From positions 7,160,109 through 7,224,108 of the forward strand of contig RPFO01000213.1 of assembly GCA_009746045.1 (NCBI GenBank): a stretch of 64,000 nt of DNA. Reading direction: 5' to 3'. This DNA is from Mesostigma viride. Lineage: Eukaryota; Streptophyta; Mesostigmatophyceae; Mesostigmatales; Mesostigmataceae. A model generated the notes under the pieces. It ran no database searches. It saw only the letters and a program-made list of their open reading frames with translations, and had not been told where the DNA came from. A program made the translations under genes and the position numbers. Below, one piece after another: positions 62,501 to 64,000 of this stretch (the first letter of the stretch is position 1; the number at the start of each line of letters is the position of its first letter).

Positions 62501-63383
62501 AGCCGTCACCTGCGGGCAGGGAATGCCGTGGGCACCACACATGCTGGTGAAGGTCCTTGATCTGGAAGGCGATCGCACGGAGCGTGACAGCATTGTCGCC
62601 TCTCCTTACTACGCACCGACGTGGACGGGCCAGTTTTCTAGAGTGACATTAGGTGGCGGCAGCGCAGGGATGACGGTCCCCATTTCTGATGTACACCTGC
62701 AGCACTGGACAGTGGGCGGTACGGCAGAGGTGCACCAGCCTGAGCTGATCAGTACCGGCAAACTGTCAGCTGCCACGGTGGCGGCGTTGAAAGAGCACCC
62801 GCAGATTGACTTTGAGCATTACAAGACTGCCACCGCCGCCAGGGCAGCAGCAAAGGATGACTGCAATGCCTACTTTGCCGAGCATGGAGCACGTGCGCTT
62901 ATCGGGATGCGCCTGTGTGCCCTGTTTCCGGGGACAGCGAGGAAGAGGGAGCGCTTCCATGGCTGGGTCACTAAGGTTCAGGAAAGGGGAGGTCACCTGC
63001 TCATCAAGGCGATGTGGGCTGATGGGCAGTATGAGGACTATCATGCCCTGGAGGAGGTGACTCAGTTTGTGTGCGGCTGCCCACACCCAGTCGAGGCATT
63101 TGGCCGCGCTCGCTTCTTTCCACAGGAGGGTGGCACCGTGAATGCAGGTGATGGCACCCACATGGACGATGCCGTCCCTGCTGTGCACAGTGACAGTGAA
63201 GGCGGGGAGGAGGAGGAAGAGGGAGAGGAAGAGGGGGAGGAAGAGGGGGAGGAGGAGGGGGAGGAGGAGGGAGAGGGGGAGGGAGAGGGGGAGGGAGAAT
63301 GGGAGGGGGGGGGAGGAGGAGGAGGAAGAGGGAGAGGGAGAGGGAGAGGAGGATGCGGAATGGGAGCCGGGGATGACTGGTAG
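59554..63383 (+). CDS. Two-exon DUF7869-like transposase-related protein
   Basis: Exon 1 is 59554-61215, donor GTAAGA. Exon 2 is 61494-63383, acceptor TATTGCTTGCAG, phase 0; about 1183 aa. The first ATG is 59554 (a GTG at 59521 is less likely). A hydrophobic helix occupies residues 8-30. The core has VCNICSNINN (about 285) and YHSMSMDAIAHM. Then come VMQVDGGGDNMNRE (Asp about 451) and LPVGHTHIDCDQRFGWF (about 484-500), the DUF7869 pattern of an RNase H-like core with D, D-N and GHTH-x-D signatures, found in transposon-type proteins. Exon 2 has a Gly/Ala linker (residues about 600-635), a variable domain and an acidic Glu/Gly tail. Intact, so the element may still be active. Activity as transposase is inferred. 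Confidence 0.65.
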
Positions 63384-64000
63384 ATGAGACGGTGCCATCT
63401 ACCGGCGCATGGAATGAAGTGGTACACAAGTTTACTCATGGTTATCGGCAAGTAGAGCATGCACGCCTGGCCTAGTTGCATTTAAATCAATGAGTTGAGT
63501 TTGGAGAGGCTGCAGTTTGCTTGGATGAAGAATGTGTTAGCATGGCCAAACTTTTATGGCTTGTAGCCAAATCCTCTTGGGGTATGCAGTGTACTAGCGG
63601 TGTGCAATTGCGAGGATTCCTGTCTTGTAGCGATGTGGCCTCTCACCCTGCAGCCTGGTAGATGTGTTGGCATGCAGCCACCCATCATTGGTCATCCGAT
63701 CTGGTGTGATTTGCATTTGCACACCTTGTATTAAGGCCATGATTTAATATTGTCTTGTTATTTTTTATGTGTATATGCGAAAAGAGGCATAATATGCTCA
63801 TATATAGTGCTAGCAAGTGTCACTACCTTTACCTATGCCTGACCTTACAAGTTGAGGATGGTCTAATGTAGTGGCAAACAGGTTATTTACAACAATTCAC
63901 AGTTTTCTGACTTAGTTTGAGGCAACTATACTTACCAAAATGCTTGAAAAAGGCAAAAATTGCACCATTTATGCTAGCGAACGTCACTATTTTGAGATCA
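63384..64000. other. Downstream non-coding, no gene seen
   Basis: Unique A/T-moderate sequence after the stop at 63383. I looked for a terminal inverted repeat partner to the sequence left of 56709 and found none by eye. Confidence 0.4.

Overview
The window looks like repeat-rich nuclear DNA of a eukaryote, most likely a green-lineage alga or related protist. Evidence: short GT-AG introns with GTAAGT/GTGAGT donors, a chromodomain Ty3/gypsy retrotransposon, LINE and Penelope-like fragments, huge microsatellites, plant/algal-type CCCTAAA telomere units and an integrated Polinton-like virus (PLV). I cannot name the species. No rRNA, tRNA or CRISPR array was recognised.

Layout. 1-10997: a young chromovirus-type LTR retrotransposon (5' LTR cut by the window edge, LTRs differing at 2 positions over about 209 bp) with gag, pol, an extra ORF before gag that resembles a caulimovirus viroplasmin/RNase H1 hybrid-binding domain, and a large unknown ORF after pol. 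It sits directly upstream of a Penelope-like RT fragment (11001-12175). 12.2-16 kb: a minisatellite, a small two-exon gene with a paralogue at 52 kb, and LINE debris. 16-28.6 kb: a LINE ORF1 split by an 11.15-kb element with CACTA-type inverted ends and a TG/TG target duplication. This element carries decayed exons, a 1.36-kb perfect CCAT tetranucleotide array and several minisatellites.

29106-48386 is a 19.3-kb endogenous PLV with about 1.3-kb terminal inverted repeats, each holding CCCTAAA repeats about 140 bp from the tip. The minus-strand arm encodes a primase/D5-like helicase (several frameshifts), a tyrosine recombinase, an AT-hook protein, a packaging ATPase (frameshifted near its C-terminus) and a coiled-coil protein. 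The plus-strand arm encodes a 1098-aa virion-like protein, small basic and zinc-finger proteins, a penton-like minor capsid protein, a double-jelly-roll-like major capsid protein interrupted by a 786-bp intron-like insert with inverted repeats, an Ig-like/LamG adhesin of bacterial type, and unknown proteins. The two arms diverge from a 24-bp intergenic gap. Integration and replication modules lie on one arm and morphogenesis on the other.

48.4-55 kb: a second Penelope-like copy ending in a large hairpin, a MITE, LINE fragments, the second two-exon paralogue and segmental duplications. 55-63.4 kb: a frameshifted helix-turn-helix-like ORF and a divergent gene pair (56709-59047 minus, 59554-63383 plus). 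The pair shares a perfect 152-bp-arm palindrome as its intergenic region. The plus gene resembles DUF7869-type transposase-like proteins, so the pair may be a DNA transposon.
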